From Fodinibacter sp045807225 (GTDB lineage: Bacteria > Actinomycetota > Actinomycetes > Actinomycetales > Dermatophilaceae): DNA of 19,946 bases. Both the position numbers and the translations under genes were made by a program. The notes under the pieces were generated by a model. It was not told the DNA's origin and searched no databases. It saw only the letters and a list, made by a program, of their open reading frames with translations. Location: assembly GCA_045807225.1 (NCBI GenBank), contig JBJMHU010000080.1, forward strand, positions 1 to 19,946, written 5' to 3'. This document shows, in pieces, positions 19,609 through 19,946 of this stretch (its first letter is position 1; the number at the start of each line of letters is the position of its first letter).

Positions 19609-19946
19609 TGCCGCGCATCCCTGTGACGTGGCTCGCCGAGCACGTCGAGATCCCGGCGGACCTCACCGCCGAGAAGCTGGCTGCAGACCTGGTCCGCGTC
19701 GGGCTGGAGGAGGAGGCGATCCTCCCCGCGGCCGTGTCTGGTCCGCTCGTCGTCGGGCTCGTGGTCGAGCGGACTCCTGAGGAGCAGAAGAACGGCAAGA
19801 CCATCAACTGGTGCCGGGTGGAGGTCGGGCCTGAGCACAACGAGCCCGGTGGAGCCCCTCGGGGCATCGTCTGTGGTGCGCACAACTTCGACGTGGGCGA
19901 CTCGGTCGTCGTCGCGCTGCCGGGCGCCGTGCTTCCGGGTCCGTTC
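19608..19946 (+). CDS. pheT: Phenylalanine-tRNA ligase beta subunit, 3' truncated by window edge
   Basis: N-terminal 113 residues of the beta subunit. ATG 19608 shares its A with the pheS stop (TGATG), so translation is coupled, matching the need for equal subunit amounts. The start MPRIPVTWLAEHVEIPADLTAEKLAADLVRVGLEEE is typical of PheT, followed by the EMAP-like tRNA-binding domain with VVGLVVE, CRVEVG, GIVCGAHNFDVGDSVVVALPGAVLP. The frame is open to the last base. The editing and B5 domains lie beyond the window. Confidence 0.96.
   Translation, partial: MPRIPVTWLAEHVEIPADLTAEKLAADLVRVGLEEEAILPAAVSGPLVVGLVVERTPEEQKNGKTINWCRVEVGPEHNEPGGAPRGIVCGAHNFDVGDSVVVALPGAVLPGPF

Noticed and set aside
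1..19946. Mobile element, CRISPR, prophage, toxin-antitoxin or defence genes
   Set aside because: No transposase, integrase, regularly spaced repeat or recognisable defence protein in any frame; composition is even across the window.

Overview
The window is a very GC-rich chromosomal segment from an actinobacterium. Five things point there: GlnA2 next to GlnE, a PriA-type HisA, an infC-rpmI-rplT operon followed by a SpoU methyltransferase and pheST, a deazaflavin (F420)-type nitroreductase, and -10-like TAGACT/TANNNT boxes 7-9 nt before start codons. Gene order and protein flavour look most like Micrococcales (Intrasporangiaceae-like), but that placement is inference. Every gene but one is on the plus strand. 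I see no tRNA, rRNA, CRISPR array, insertion sequence or prophage gene; this is a core region.

Layout. (1) 2-1774: 3' part of a secreted M6 (immune inhibitor A) metalloprotease, closed by a perfect hairpin terminator. (2) 1891-6238: glutamine synthetase-family glnA2 and the GS adenylyltransferase/deadenylase glnE, 13 nt apart. (3) 6287-7256: two small convergent redox-type genes (CMD/AhpD-like and deazaflavin-dependent oxidoreductase) whose 3' ends overlap. (4) 7363-13440: histidine operon hisD-hisC-hisB-orf-hisH-priA-sseB-like, with repeated 4-bp GTGA overlaps, an unrecognised 213-aa protein between hisB and hisH, and a 158-nt gap rich in inverted repeats before priA. hisF, hisI, hisE and hisG are not here. 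(5) 13469-15087: infC-rpmI-rplT with a long structured leader and a non-canonical ATC start for infC. (6) 15099-18250: SpoU rRNA methyltransferase, soluble PAS histidine kinase with no adjacent regulator, and an MFS transporter. (7) 18251-19946: pheS leader region, pheS, and the start of pheT, which overlaps pheS by one base.

How the genes work together. GlnE modifies GS-family enzymes according to nitrogen state. HisB, HisC, HisD, HisH and PriA cover the middle and late steps of histidine synthesis; PriA probably also does the TrpF step of tryptophan synthesis. IF3, L35, L20, the rRNA methyltransferase and PheST all serve translation.

Most genes are ordinary housekeeping genes. The less ordinary signals are RNA- and DNA-level: the infC leader with two mutually exclusive hairpins and an ATC start; a 16-bp perfect hairpin inside the 5' end of the methyltransferase ORF; a possible leaderless 19-codon ORF with its own hairpin before pheS; the hisH-priA gap; a run of probable leaderless promoters, one using a stop codon as its -10 box; and an apparent excess of the heptamer GGATGCC/GGCATCC that coincides with otherwise avoided codons.
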